Assembly: GCF_027595985.1 (NCBI RefSeq)
Contig: NC_073303.1
Coordinates: 22,307,102-22,371,101, forward strand
Source: Sorex araneus
Taxonomy: Eukaryota; Chordata; Mammalia; Eulipotyphla; Soricidae
Length of the DNA: 64,000 nt
Reading direction: 5' to 3'
In this document: in pieces, positions 1-11,180 of the stretch
Numbering within the stretch: the stretch's first letter is position 1
Layout of the letters: each line of letters starts with the position of its first letter
The notes under the pieces: generated by a model
What the model saw: only the letters and a program-made list of their open reading frames with translations
Database searches by the model: none
What the model was told of the DNA's origin: nothing
Translations under genes and position numbers: made by a program

Positions 1-1286
1 TCTTGCTAAGAGACGCAGTCAGCTGCCTGAGGATTGAGCGAATGAAAAGAATGGTGCCAGCCTGGTAGGCTTGGAATAAATAATTCACGTAAAGCAGTTG
101 TGTGAGTGGCGCGCACACACTTGACGCTGGTGCTGGAGAAGGCGCCTTGTCTAGAAAGGATCTTGAAGGGGCTTTTAATGCTAATGTGCTGGGGGGCGGG
201 GCTTGTCTCTTTCTAGTTCTTAAGCCAGGGAATGGTAATGAAGGGATTTACAATTCAGACCGGTGTCTCCAATGATAAGATGGAGGATGGAGAGGCCTTG
301 GATTGACGTTGAGAGGACCGGGAGCTCTTGTGAGACCGCGTTGAGGCCTCCATCTGTCCAGGAGGGATGGCGATTCCTGCACTGTTTAGAATTTCAGATT
401 CCGGAGATCTTGATTAGGAGGTGAGAGTGACGTGAGTAGGATCCGGATTATTGGGTAGTGGTTTCCATAGCTCAGGCTGACTAAACCACAGAGATGCCAC
501 TGGAGGGACGTGGAGCTTTGAGGGGCGGGTGATGACAGTGTTGGGATTGCTGTTGGGCTTCCAGCTGCTTAGTAGAAAGGCCTAGAAAAAAGGTGGGACT
601 TAGAACTGAATTTAGGCCTATTGTTTAGGGAGTTAGAGGAAAGCTGAAGGTGGATTTTAGAATTTTGTTTTGTTTTTTAGAATAATTCTAAAATTCACGC
701 CATGTTAAGTTGTTGAAGGCCAGGATAGGGTCACCCCGAAGGCGGCTAAGTAAAGAAAAGGGCCCAGGTTGGAATCACGGTGGGGAAGAACCTGCTTCTA
801 CTGAAGGAACAGTCGGGATGAGAAGCAGCCACGGAGGCTAAAGGGAAACCCGAGTTGTCCCTTGGTTTGCCATACATCGATTGCGGCCACCCCACTCTCT
901 TAATCTCCCGATCTCCCTTCACACTCCCCCCCCTGCTCCCGCCCTGTTCCACGCGGGAACCGGGGGTCTGTCTCAGGCACCCGGGGCCTGAGCCCGTGAC
1001 GGCCAGTCCTTGTTACAGCCTTTCTATATGTAGGGGCAGAAGGCGAGCATGTCTGCGCTGTCGGGCTAAGGCCGGGCGCCCAGGGGGGTGCCCTGCTGCT
1101 GTGCTTAGTCTGATCGCTTGATCCGTTCAGGAAAAAAGAAAATTCTTTGCCCTGGATGGAGTCATTTGAAGAGTACAGAAAGATGTGAGGGAGAAAGAAA
1201 CTTATAACCTTTATTATTGTTACTAATGATTCATGTTTTCTTTCTTACTATGCACTTTAATGTTTTAGTATTTTAAACACAGTGAT
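1..1286. other. RANBP9 intron 2, no recognisable feature
   Basis: Unique-looking intronic DNA. I see no exon, repeat family or RNA gene. The moderately GC-rich part at 900-1100 is not a convincing exon. Confidence 0.5.
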
Positions 1287-1537
1287 GGGCTGGGGCGATA
1301 GCACAATGTGTAGGGCGTTTGCCTTGCACACGGCCGACCCGGGTTCGATTTCTCCGTCCCTCTTGGAGAGCCCAGCAAGCGACCGAGAGTATCCTGCCCG
1401 CACAGCAGAGCCTGGCAAGCTATCCATGGCGTATTCAATATGCCAAAAACAGTAACAACAAGTCTCAACAATGGAGATGTTACTGGTGCCCACTCGAGCA
1501 AATCAATAAGCAATGGGACAACAGTGCAGTGCTAAAC
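1287..1537 (+). mobile_element. SINE type II, near full length
   Basis: tRNA-like head (ggctggggcgatagcaca, then gggttcgat B box) followed by the type II body (gagcccagcaagc, ggagatgttactggtgccc) and end (gggacaacagtgcagtgc). No A tail. Confidence 0.85.
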
Positions 1538-1547
1538 ACAGCGATTG

Positions 1548-1697
1548 TCTTTTTTGGATTGAGGGCCACACCCAGCAGTGATCAGGGCTTACTTCTGGCT
1601 TTGTGCCCAGAAGTGAGCCCCGGCAGTGTGTGGGGACCCCAATGAACACCAGGGATTGAACCCAGGTTGACCGTGTACAAGGCCTCTCCAGCGCCCT
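1548..1697 (-). mobile_element. SINE type I, diverged
   Basis: Reverse-strand type I: gccacacccagcagtg at the tail side and gattgaacccaggttg (B box) near the head. Directly beside the preceding type II copy. Confidence 0.75.
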
Positions 1698-1746
1698 TAA
1701 ATATAGTTATGCCCTCACAGTGTTTCATCTCCTGTTATAGATCCTA

Positions 1747-1823
1747 GCAGGGCTCAGGGGACCCTGTGTGGTGCCAGGGATCGAACCCGGGTCAGCTTAC
1801 CTGCCGAGCTCTCTTTCCGGCCC
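1747..1823 (-). mobile_element. SINE head fragment
   Basis: Reverse strand, head half only: gatcgaacccgggtcag and ctctttccggccc. Confidence 0.65.
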
Positions 1824-1854
1824 ATAATATATGTTTGCTTTTATATTTCTATTT

Positions 1855-2015
1855 ATTTATTTTATTGAATCACCGTGTGGAAAGTTGCAAAGCTTTCAGG
1901 CTTAAGTCTCTGTTTACAATGCTCGAACCCCCGTCCCTTCACCAGTGCACATATTCCACCAACAAGATGTTCGCTTTCATATTTCAGTCCCCTCTTCCGC
2001 TTGCTCCTGTGATGA
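1855..2015 (-). mobile_element. LINE-1 3' end fragment, antisense
   Basis: Begins 'attgaatcaccgtg', the reverse of the terminal sequence of the LINE-1 tail at 13140-13232, and continues with 'aaagctttcaggcttaagtc', which recurs at 15560. Confidence 0.65.
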
Positions 2016-2064
2016 CCCAGGGTTGGACACACACCTGCCTCTTCTAGTTGCGAGCTCATACACA

Positions 2065-2340
2065 CGCGTGCTAGGATTGCCGCAAAGCCCCTGGCCGTGG
2101 TAGAAGTACAGCATCTCATCGAGGTGTTTGCCAGGTTTGCACCCGTCAGTCGGGCCACTAGCGCACATCTGGCTGGGATGTACCTGGAAATGGCTGGTGT
2201 TGCCGGGGATCACAGGCAGCAGAGTGGGGCTTAAGACAGAGTTGCCAGAATTGTGCCTGGTGCATGTCGCAGCACCGAGGGTCGAACTCATGACCTTATT
2301 TATGCTTGCAAGGTAGGTGTTCTGGCCTGTACCTTCAGGC
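2065..2340 (-). mobile_element. Old SINE-like fragment(s), very diverged
   Basis: Weak SINE-like phrases such as gccggggatcacaggcag and gggtcgaactcatgacc on the reverse strand. Assignment is uncertain. Confidence 0.3.
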
Positions 2341-2452
2341 CTGTATGTATTTGTGTGTGTGTTTATGGCTATATATTCTTCAGTTGCGTAAAGAAGTTCC
2401 CAGTGAGATTTAAAGTGATGAATTTTAATTGATGAATTTTTTTTGTTTGTTA

Positions 2453-2600
2453 CTACACCTGTGGTATTCAGGGCTTACTCCTGGCTCTGGGCTCAAGGAT
2501 CCCTCCTGGAGGTGCTTGGGGGAACATAATGGGGTACCGGGGATCAAACCTGGTTCAGTTGCATGCAAAGCAAGCACCTTACCTACTGTCTCTCAGGTGT
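2453..2600 (-). mobile_element. SINE type I, diverged
   Basis: Reverse strand: attcagggcttactcctgg, gggatcaaacctggttcag and tacctactgtctctc. Confidence 0.75.
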
Positions 2601-2614
2601 TCTTGTTTTGTTTT

Positions 2615-2784
2615 GTTTTTTTCTTTTTGGGTCACACCTGGCCATGCACAGGGGTCACTCCTGGCTCTGCACTCAGGAATTACTCTTGGTGGTGCTCAGG
2701 GGACCATATGGGATGCTGGGAATCGACCCCGGGTCGGCCGCGTGCAAGACAAACGCCCTACCCGCTGTGCTATCGCTCCAGCCC
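2615..2784 (-). mobile_element. SINE type I, young, full length
   Basis: Reverse strand, close to consensus from the A-tail complement (ttctttttgggtcacacc) to the head (gctatcgctccagccc). Confidence 0.9.
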
Positions 2785-2910
2785 CTCTCAGGAGTCTTTA
2801 TGGGTGAATTCAGTCAGCTTTTTGTTTTGGTTTGGCTGTAGCATAATTTGTTCTGCCTATATTAAGGCATATCCATACATATCTTATTATTTGGTTGTTT
2901 TTAGTTCATT

Positions 2911-3080
2911 TATTTATTTTTGGTGTTTAGGCTACACCTGACAGTGCTCAGGGCTTACTCTTGGCTCTGTCCTCAGGGATCACTCCTGGTGGTACTCAGG
3001 GAACCATATGCGGTGCTGGGAATTGAACTGGGGTTGGCTGAGTGCAAGGCAAGCGTCTTCCTGTACTATCTCTCCTGCCT
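2911..3080 (-). mobile_element. SINE type I
   Basis: Reverse strand: ggctacacctgacagtgctc to gtactatctctcctgcc; moderately diverged. Confidence 0.8.
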
Positions 3081-3119
3081 CTCAATATTTTAAATAGTTT
3101 TCATGCATGAATTTCTTTT

Positions 3120-3220
3120 TTGTTTTTGGTGGGGGTGTACAGCTGGTGGTGCCAGGGATTGAAACGAGTTCGCCAAATGCAAGACAGGTGCTTTACCCAC
3201 TGTATTATCTCTCCTGGCCC
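3120..3220 (-). mobile_element. SINE head fragment
   Basis: Reverse strand head half: gccagggattgaaacgag and tattatctctcctggccc. A further weak piece may follow to 3320. Confidence 0.6.
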
Positions 3221-3532
3221 AGGAAAGATTTCTGCTTTTAGGGCCACTCTCTGCTTGGGGAACAGGCTCCTACATGCAAAGTGTGTGGTCTAGTCCTTTG
3301 AACCATCTTCCTGGTCCAGATTTCTTAAAGGTTACTTAAAGTAGAATTATTGGAGCAAAAGAAAGCAGCTATTAAGAGACTCATCACTCAGTGATCCAAT
3401 GTCTCTAGAGAGATTAGTTGAACTTTTGGTGGAGAAACAGTTGTGTGTGTAAACTGGAGTGAGAGAATCCAATGAAAGATTGGGAAGGTGAGTTCCCTTG
3501 CTAAAGCTAGAACCTTCATGTTAATTAGAACT

Positions 3533-3533
3533 C

Positions 3534-3618
<85 letters not shown>

Positions 3619-3624
3619 GTGTGT
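3533..3624 (+). repeat. Microsatellite (TG)n(GA)n
   Basis: (TG)10 at 3533-3552, about 31 GA units to 3613, then a short GT run. This compound form recurs at 18027 and 29811. Confidence 0.95.
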
Positions 3625-3655
3625 ATTGGGGGAGGGGGTAGAATATGGAATTGAG

Positions 3656-3840
3656 GAGCCTGGAGTGATGAGGCAGTGGGTTGGACTGGGTAGGATGCTT
3701 CCCTTGCACGTGATTTGACCTGAGTTTGATAGGTTCCATCCCTGGCATCTCTTGGTCTCCCCCCGAGCTTACTAGGAGTAATTCCTGAGTGCAGAGCCAG
3801 GAGCAAACCCTGAGCACTGCTGGGTGTAGACCAAAATCTT
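3656..3840 (+). mobile_element. SINE type I, diverged
   Basis: Forward strand: gcctggagtgatgaggcag, gattcctgagtgcagagcc-like body (taattcctgagtgcagagcc) and gctgggtgtagacc. Confidence 0.75.
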
Positions 3841-4317
3841 GGCCCCCCCGCCCCCCAAATAAGAGAGTCTGGAATTTTCTAGCATAAATGTCTCTGCTTC
3901 TGAAATCTGTCCTGCCAACTCTCACCTCTTAGACTCCTGCTTCCTCCTCTTGGTGCGTCTTGCCACACTCCCTGCTGATGGACGCGTCCTTTCCGTTTGA
4001 ATTGTAGCTCCAGAACGCAGGCTTGCTCTTTTTTCCTGGTTCTATCTTGTCCCATACTTCATCACTAGTCATTGATTAGATAAGTAAAGCTATTGAGGAG
4101 TTAAGAACTGCAAAGCCCAAAATCTGTTGGGGTGAGTTTCCGCGTGCCTTTGTCCATGCTCTCAGATGCTTAGGAAGGAAGTTGAAGTGGTTGGCGAATG
4201 CAGGTCAGGAAATTAGGTGAGGCTAAGCCACTTGGAGGGACAGTTACAGTTAAGGTTATTTGTGGGTTCTAAGAAAGGAAAATTGATGTGAGATATTTGG
4301 CTTTGTTCTGTGGATTT

Positions 4318-4465
4318 TGAGTTGCGCCAGGAGGTGCTCAGGGGCTACTCAGGGCTTAGGGGGTCTCTCCTGGTGGTGCTCTGGAGACCATGTGCAGACA
4401 GATTTGAACCCAGAGCTCTGACATGCCAAGCATGCACTTTTGTCCTCGGAAACCTCTCCCTGCCC
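4318..4465 (-). mobile_element. SINE type I, old
   Basis: Reverse strand: ggaggtgctcaggggctac, tttgaacccagagctctg and gaaacctctccctgccc. Confidence 0.6.
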
Positions 4466-4469
4466 TATT

Positions 4470-6590
4470 GAAGATGTTTTTGAGAGGCTGGAGATACAGG
4501 ACGGGGGTAAGGCTCCACCCCCACCTCCCTGTGTTGTCCCTGAACTGAGAGAATGCCCCACTTCAGTGGCCCCAGGCGCCCTTAATCTTTCACCATGACT
4601 TCAAGCAGCTGGGAATACTAACAAATGTAGTATTTGAAAGTATACTTTGGAGTTTCCGAACCTGATCGAGCGTTTCACAATCTCCTTTGTGTTTACCTCT
4701 GCTTTCGTTCGTGTTTGCTACTGCTGAAATCACAGACACAGACCTTCCAAAGGCGGTGAAGGACCTGTTGGGTCTAGACCATTTCACTTTCTGTGGATGA
4801 GGTAGTAATTGAAATGTTGAAAATGATTTCAAAGTAATTATTGTCTATGGAAGGAAACATAGGATGGTTAAGAATTAAATCCCAATCCCATTGTTTTTAT
4901 TTTTATGGTTTAGAAAGTACAGAATCTGATCAGTTTTCTCGCCAATATTTTCAAACTTGTAAGAGTTAATATAATTAACATCATCTCTCCACTACAGAGA
5001 TTTTAAAGTTAAGGTTTTGCCATATTGATTGTAAACCTGTTTATCAGTTTTAATTTGATGCACTTAAAAATAATTTTCAGTTTCCAAATCACTTTCATTT
5101 GCATTATCTTGCTTTACATGTGTATTTTAAAATTTTTATTATTTTTAAATTTTTTTTTAATTTTGAGGCTCCAGCTTGCACTCCTGTGCTGGGAGCCATC
5201 CCCTCAGCTTCTTATGTCTTTTTTTTTTAATTGCTCTGAAAATCTTTTGTCTGTTGCTGTTGGTATGACTTTTTGTTTGCCCTATCCTGAGTTGCCATAA
5301 TTTCTAAATTCAAATGCCAGTGTTATTGATACTATCATTATTAATAATACTAACATTATTGATTCAAGAATATTAAATACTACACAACTATGATTAATAC
5401 TATAAAGAATGTCTCTACTGCTACACATTTTCCTCAATTTGTTACTGGTTATCGAAATATTTCCTATAGATAGACTTTGAAAAGAACATTTTTTGAAATT
5501 TGCTTGAGTTGATTCTTCCTAGTTCTGTCACTAATTTGCTTATTTTTGTTCATGTGAATTTTTTTTTGTTGTTTCTCTTCCCTTTTTCTTTTGACCTCAC
5601 TTTCCTGGACCTTAGGCACTGGTGACCAGGCCTCACACTAACCCAAAAACTTTTTATTTGAGCTTTCCCCAACCCCTTCTTGCCCGAGGTCACACAGCGA
5701 GTCCCAGAGGGGTTTGTCCCACAGCTGTCTGCTCTCGGGCAGTTGGAATCAGGGCTCAAACCGTAGTCACGTGACCGTGGGGCACATCTTTAAGTGACTA
5801 AGCCATCTTCCCATCTCCGTGCACTTTCCCCCTTATATTACATAAAACATTTACATTGTTCCAGAATGAAAAGAAGCCCTTCATAAAAGACTCACTTCAT
5901 CCTTCTGTCCCATCCCCCCCTTTAAATAAACAAGTAATCCTCTTTCTTAATTTCTGGCTTATGCCTTAGAAAATTGTCAAGGGACGTCCCAAGAAACTAG
6001 TGACCCTAGTTGCTTCTAGAGAGGGGAAACAGTTACTTGGAGATAAGAGTGAAAGAAAACCAGGCATTTTTGTCAGTTTTGAATTATGGTTTTTTTTTTT
6101 TTTATATTGTACTGTATTGTCTTTTGGGGGCAGGTTAGTCTCTTTATGTTGATAAAGTTACTTCTCATTAACACTATATCCTTTTATTAAAAAAAATCTC
6201 TGCTGTAAGCGGTAATAGGTTCATCTAGTTCCTTGTTCTAGTACATTTTTGGCATCAAAAAGTTTGCTACTTGAGGTAAATACACTTTTTTGTGTCTATG
6301 CTCAGTTCTCTGAGTTTTGGTACCAGATCTCGAATCCAGATCCAGAGCAGCTTCCCCATCTTCTGCACTTTCTCTTCTCCCCTTTATAACCAAGACCAAC
6401 TCCTGCTCCTAACTTCTGGCGACCACTGACCTTCCCTCCAGTTTTTCCTTTTGAAACGTCACGTGGATGAAACTGTGCGTGTGTGACGCTTTGACTAGGT
6501 AAAGTGTAGTAGTTCTTTGAGTTACCTTTGAAATTTTGTCCATTCTGTGAAATGACATCAAATATATTTAGGTGTATTAGTCCCAGTGGG
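4470..6590. other. Intron 2, mostly unique A/T-rich DNA
   Basis: No exon recognised. A weak MIR-like phrase (gaggtcacacagcgagt, then gaatcagggctcaaacc) occurs at about 5685-5770 but is too diverged to call. Confidence 0.4.
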
Positions 6591-6596
6591 GGGGAG

Positions 6597-7017
6597 CGGG
6601 GGCTCAGGGTGCTGTTGTGCGCCCAGGCTCTGTCCCTCGTCATCTCCATCCGCCCCCCGACAAGACGAGACCATCTTCCAGGCCAACGAGGAGCCGGGTT
6701 ACGTGTTCTTCTCGGCGCCGGGCTCCTCCTGCCTGCCGCTGACCACCATCCTAGTCCTGTACAGCCGCGTCTGTGTGGTGGCCACGAGGGAGAGCCGAGG
6801 CCTCAAGTCCGGCCTCAAGGCCGACGAGTCGGACTCAGAGCAGGTGATGCTCCGCATCCACAAGAAGAGTGTCTCCGCGGTAGGCTCCAAGGTCAAGACG
6901 CGCTTCACCGTGAGGCTCCTCAGGTTTTCTACGAGAAGACGGCGGCCAAGACCCTGGCATCGTGGTGGGCTGTGTTGTCCTTTGCTGGTTGTCTTCTTTC
7001 TTGGTGATGCCCATTGC
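6597..7017 (+). pseudogene. ADRA1A-like partial pseudogene (TM4 to TM6 of an alpha-1A adrenergic receptor)
   Basis: The sequence reads as alpha-1A adrenergic receptor in pieces: RGLRVLLCAQALSLVISI (TM4) in one frame; DETIFQANEEPGYVFFSA, TILVLYSRVCVVATRESRGL and DSEQVMLRIHKKSVSA in a second; EKTAAKTL back in the first; then DNA matching the VGCFVLCWLPFFLVMP part of TM6 after another shift. At least three frameshifts and a gap after TM4 make it non-functional. Similarity stops at 'gatgcccattg', close to where I recall the single intron of alpha-1 receptor genes, and a type II SINE fragment begins there. The piece is GC-rich (CpG-containing) and lies in a RANBP9 intron on the same strand. It could be a retrocopy or a duplicated exon 1 fragment. 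Confidence 0.85.
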
Positions 7018-7228
7018 AAAGTCCCTCTGGGAGAGCCCGGCAAGCTCCCCGTGGCATACTTGATATGCAAAGAACAGTAACAACGACGGTCCTCATTGCC
7101 CTGACCCTGAAAGAGTCCCCAATTCGCTACATCGGGCCACACTAGCACAAGATAGGGATGAATGGAGACGTTGCTGGAGCCTGCTCGAGCAAATCGATGA
7201 ACAGCGGGATGACAGCGATACAGTGGTA
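7018..7228 (+). mobile_element. SINE type II, 5'-truncated, with internal insertion
   Basis: Forward body: gggagagcccggcaagctcc, gatatgcaaagaacagtaac, then about 65 bp of foreign sequence, then ggagacgttgctggagcc and gggatgacagcgatacagtg. It abuts the receptor pseudogene. Confidence 0.75.
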
Positions 7229-7496
7229 TTCAGATATTGAAGAAACTTGTGGCATGTAGCATACATCGTTCTATTATTATCTGTTATTATAGTGTTTGTT
7301 CTAAGTTCAGTATTTGTAATACCTCTAAGACAGTAGCCCTAAGCTTCTCTTAGCGTTGTTTATTTTAACTGGACTCTACTAAGATGCCCAGGAAAAACTC
7401 ACGGAACAGTTTTACTTAAATCCTTTCTGGTTACTTAATTGCAAATGTTATAATCATATTTGTAAATTTGATTAGACACAGAATTCTTATTTAGTA

Positions 7497-7656
7497 GCCC
7501 GGCAAGCTACCGAGAGTATCTCACCCACACGGGAGAGCCTGGCAAGCAACCCGCGGTGTATTCGGTATGCCAAAAGCAGTAACAACACGTCTCGCAGTGG
7601 AGACAGTACTGGTGCTCGCTTGAGCAAAGCGATGAGCCAACGGGATGACAGTTGAT
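7497..7656 (+). mobile_element. SINE type II, 5'-truncated
   Basis: Forward body: agcccggcaagctaccgaga, gccaaaagcagtaacaacac and gagccaacgggatgacagt. The tRNA-like head is missing. Confidence 0.8.
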
Positions 7657-7965
7657 AGTATTTTCTTGGAAATTTTTTGTATTTGGATAATCATGTCTTT
7701 GCAAAATCTTCTGCCATCTTTTTCTTCCTTATAGAAACCAGATCTTGCTTTTGGATTACAAAATAGATTACCAAGGCTGGGGGCCAAGGGTAGGGCAGAC
7801 CAGGATGCAAACTGGAGAGTTTGGTGGGGGGTGGGGGGCATTGATCAGAACCCTGCCCATCAGCCCTGTTGTACACGTGTCACCTGAGCTGCAGGAATCG
7901 CTTTTAGGAAGAAAGAGACTTGATGTTTGCTTGGATACCTGGAAGATCTTTTTTTGTGACATTTA

Positions 7966-8137
7966 TTTACTTATTTTTGTGGTCCATACCCAGGAGTGCT
8001 CAGGACAGACTCCTGGCTCTGCCCTCAGGGCTCACTCCTGATGGTGCTGGGGGACCTGGTGGGATGCGGGATCCAGCCCTGGTTAGCCACGTGCGTGGCA
8101 AGTGCCCGACCCGCTGATCTGTGTCTCCGGCTCCGGC
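7966..8137 (-). mobile_element. SINE type I, diverged
   Basis: Reverse strand: ggtccatacccaggagtgc, gatccagccctggttagcc and ctgatctgtgtctccggc. Confidence 0.7.
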
Positions 8138-8139
8138 TT

Positions 8140-8285
8140 TCTATTTTGGGGGTGTTCTTGGCCCACTCTGCTCAGCAGTGACTCAAGCAGGGTTTTGGAG
8201 ACCGTAGATAGATGTAGCCAGGGATCCAAACGGGGGCAGCTGCATGCCAGGCGAGTGATTTACCCCTCTACTCTCTCCCTGCCTC
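8140..8285 (-). mobile_element. SINE type I, old
   Basis: Reverse strand: ggcccactctgctcagcag, ggatccaaacgggggcagc and tactctctccctgcctc. Confidence 0.6.
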
Positions 8286-8510
8286 AGGTTTTTCTTTCTT
8301 TAGAGAAAGTGTTCTTATTTATTGGTGTTAACTGTCAGATGTGACTTTAATAGGCTCAAGTTCTTTTCAGAATTTTTCTTTTATGATTTTTGAGGTTTGC
8401 CTTGTTTCCTTGCCTTTTTTTTTTTTTTTTAAGACTCGGCTCCTGGGTCTGTGTTGGCTCTTCTTATCTGTTATCCTGCAGTCTAAAGAATCCTTTCATT
8501 CCCCTCTTTC

Positions 8511-8590
8511 CTCTTTGCAGTGCTGGGGATCAAGCTCGAGCTTCGTATCATCAAGCCGTGTGTTCTGCCACTGGGCTGCAGCCGTGGCCC
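8511..8590 (-). mobile_element. tRNA-derived SINE head fragment, old
   Basis: Reverse strand: gtgctggggatcaagctcg and ccactgggctgcagccgtgg. The family is unclear. Confidence 0.4.
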
Positions 8591-10164
8591 TGCTTCCCTT
8601 TAAAAGAAAGTCCCCCCTCCCCCGCCCATCTATTCCATCCTTTGTTGCATTCATTCTTGTGTTACGTTTAGTTTACATTTGTGATGTCATTTTTTACTTC
8701 TAATTTTCATATGATGTGAATAGACACTTTTTCCACATTTATATAAAAATTTGGAGACTGTGGAAAAAACAACAAAATTTAAAAAACCAGTTTGTTTTAA
8801 GTTATACTTGTCATTACAGAAAAAACAAATAGCGAATAAAATATAATCTGATTTCCATAATCTTACAGCACATTTCACTTGGTATGATGGATGGTATCTG
8901 TATTTCAATATGAAATTGAGACCTGGTGGGTAGAGAGAGGTCCCAGCACCAGATGATCCTTCGAGCACTGCCCGGGCAGCCCCTGGCATTGCCAGGTGAA
9001 GGCAGAACCTTCTCAGGAGGGCACCTCGGGCCAGTTATTGCTGGGGTAACGCCTGGCACTCGGGCATGTGCCAGGTTGAAATGTGGAGCAGTTTTTTATT
9101 CGCATGATTTGGATCTCTGCTGTTTTTCCTTGTTCATGAGTTTTATAGGGACAAGGTGAAAAACAGGATTTTAATTATGGGCTTGTATAAAAAAATTGAT
9201 CTGTTAGCCCAAATGACACTTTACTAGATTCATATATAATTTAGTATCTATGAAAAGTAGCCTGTGTTATATATATATATAACGTGATAAGTCCTTTCAT
9301 TTAACTCAACAAGAGGCTGCTTTTAAAAGGAAATGAAGTTGTATTTGTTCTGGTTATTGTTGTAATTAAATACAGATGAGATTCTTTGACAAGTTATTAG
9401 AGGAAGTCTCAAAGTAATACTCTGCTTTTGTTGACCTGAAGAGTTTTGTTGACTTAATTATTACCTTAAAGGCAGAATAAATGAAATAGGCACTTGAAGG
9501 CCATCTTAGTAAACACAGCCAGGCCTTCATTTAAGGTATTGTGTATCTCTGTATCTCTGAAAGGTAATGGGAGAAAGACTCAGCTAAAGGCTTGATGCAT
9601 ATTATTTGGACTTTCCGGAGGGAAGAAGTAGAGTTTGTTAATGTTTGTTTCTGGGATCCTGCTTTGGGTGGAGTGCAGGAGGTTTCTTTCAGTATGTGAA
9701 GAGGTAACTGCTTTACTTTGAGCGGAGAAGTAGAATTGAATGCAATTTTTTTTTTTATCACAGATAAGTGAGCTGTAGACTGAGAGCGAGGAATTACATT
9801 TTCTGTTCGTGAATCTCTAACCTCACATTTCCTCAGATAACTGATTAGTACTTTGTAATATTTTGAACATGTATTGTTTCTTGTTGTGACGTTAGCCAGT
9901 TTCTTCCCTTTATTTTTCTTACTCCTATGAAGCCAGAAATGATCACACCTGGAGCTGTTGGAGATGCTGGGGTTTCACACGTGTCGGCTCTGTCCTCTCC
10001 CCGTGTTTGAGTCACATTCCCATCCCTGAATATGTGTTTTTTTGAATTTCTTGTGTACTTCAGTAGCGGCAGTCCCTAGACTATGTGCATTGGATACGAT
10101 CTGGTAAGGGATGAAATACGAATGAGGCTTAGAAGGAACTTATTGTACGTGCTGGCTCCAAACT

Positions 10165-10200
10165 GGGCGGTGGGGTGGGGGGTGGGGAGGTGGGGGGGAG
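10165..10200 (+). other. G-rich tract, G-quadruplex-like
   Basis: More than four runs of three or more G within 36 bases, on the RANBP9 non-template strand. Confidence 0.5.
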
Positions 10201-10749
10201 TGTCCACTTTGATATGCACGGCTTCTGGGGAAGCGCTGGTTTTGGAGTCAGGAGCGCAGGACACAAGTGAGGGGAAGACATTCTCGGGTTGACTCTTCTC
10301 CGTGAGTCCTGTTGATAGATCGTCTGCCGTTTGCTGGTCTTGAGCTGCTGTAGCTTTAGCCTTTGTCTATAAGTCAGGTGCTAACAGTTCTCAAACTTCA
10401 TCTGCTTTTCAGTATTGTAACCGTCCCGGGATCTTTCACTTTGTCACACGAACTTTAGAATCTGTAACGACCTTAAAATAACACGCTTATTTGGATGGGA
10501 TTAGATTGTATATGTAAATCAAGTTGGGAAAAATGGACAAAGTATTGAACGACTTAGTCATGAACATGTAATATCCCTCCAGTTACTTAGATCTTTTTTT
10601 TTCCCTACCAGCAATGTTTTATAGATATTTTGGTCTTCCCAAGCAGTGCTCAGGAGTCCCAGAGAGCGCATCAGGGATTTTTGGCCAGCTGGGCAACTTG
10701 TGGCCATTCTCAAGCCATCCATGGTTAGATAAATGTGATTCCACTTTTG

Positions 10750-10891
10750 TCCTGAAGTGCCAGGGGTTGCCCAGGTCACCCTGGTGGTGCTGGGATTCCC
10801 CAGGGCTGTACCTGGCAATACTTGGGGACCACATTGTGGAGGGAATTGAACTTTGGTGGGGTACATTCTAGGCATGCTATCTCCTGGTCCC
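10750..10891 (-). mobile_element. SINE type I, old
   Basis: Reverse strand: accctggtggtgctgggat, gggaattgaactttggtgg and gctatctcctggtccc. Confidence 0.6.
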
Positions 10892-10914
10892 TTAAAGGTG
10901 GATATTTTACATTG

Positions 10915-11176
10915 TACAAACTATGCTGTTGTTACTGCTTTGGGCATATTGTATACGCCACGGGTAGCTTGCCGGGCTGTCCAAGAGGGGCAGAGGAATT
11001 GAACCCGGGTCAGCCACATGCATGGCAAACGCCCTACCCGCTGTGCTATGGCTCCAGCCCTAATGATTTAACAAGTCTCAACAAGTAACAAGTCTCACAA
11101 TGGAGATGTTACTGGTGCCCGTTTGAGCAAATTGATGAACAAAGATATGACAGTGCTACAGTGCTACAAACTATGC
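10915..11176. mobile_element. SINE type II with inverted 5' half, flanked by a 12-bp target-site duplication
   Basis: The 5' part of a type II SINE is on the - strand (10927-11060, ending in the head 'ctatggctccagccc'). The 3' part is on the + strand (11071-11164). Together they cover the whole element almost without overlap, joined by about 10 bp. Both sides carry 'tacaaactatgc' (10915-10926 and 11165-11176). This is the layout expected of a twin-primed insertion. Confidence 0.85.
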
Positions 11177-11180
11177 AGGT

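Noticed and set aside
2615-2784. tRNA genes in SINE heads
   Set aside because: A-box and B-box-like motifs are present because the SINE is tRNA-derived, but no cloverleaf with an acceptor stem and anticodon arm is intact.
2429-2941. Recurrent peptides with GVTPGSALRNYSW or GSHLAMHRGYSW
   Set aside because: They recur wherever a reverse-strand type I SINE occurs and are translations of the repeat, not a gene family.
5680-5820. MIR element
   Set aside because: One phrase (ggtcacacagcgagt) fits, but the flanks do not follow the MIR core well enough.
8920-9090. SINE-like text (ggtcccagcaccagatgat)
   Set aside because: Only scattered short matches; orientation and limits could not be decided.
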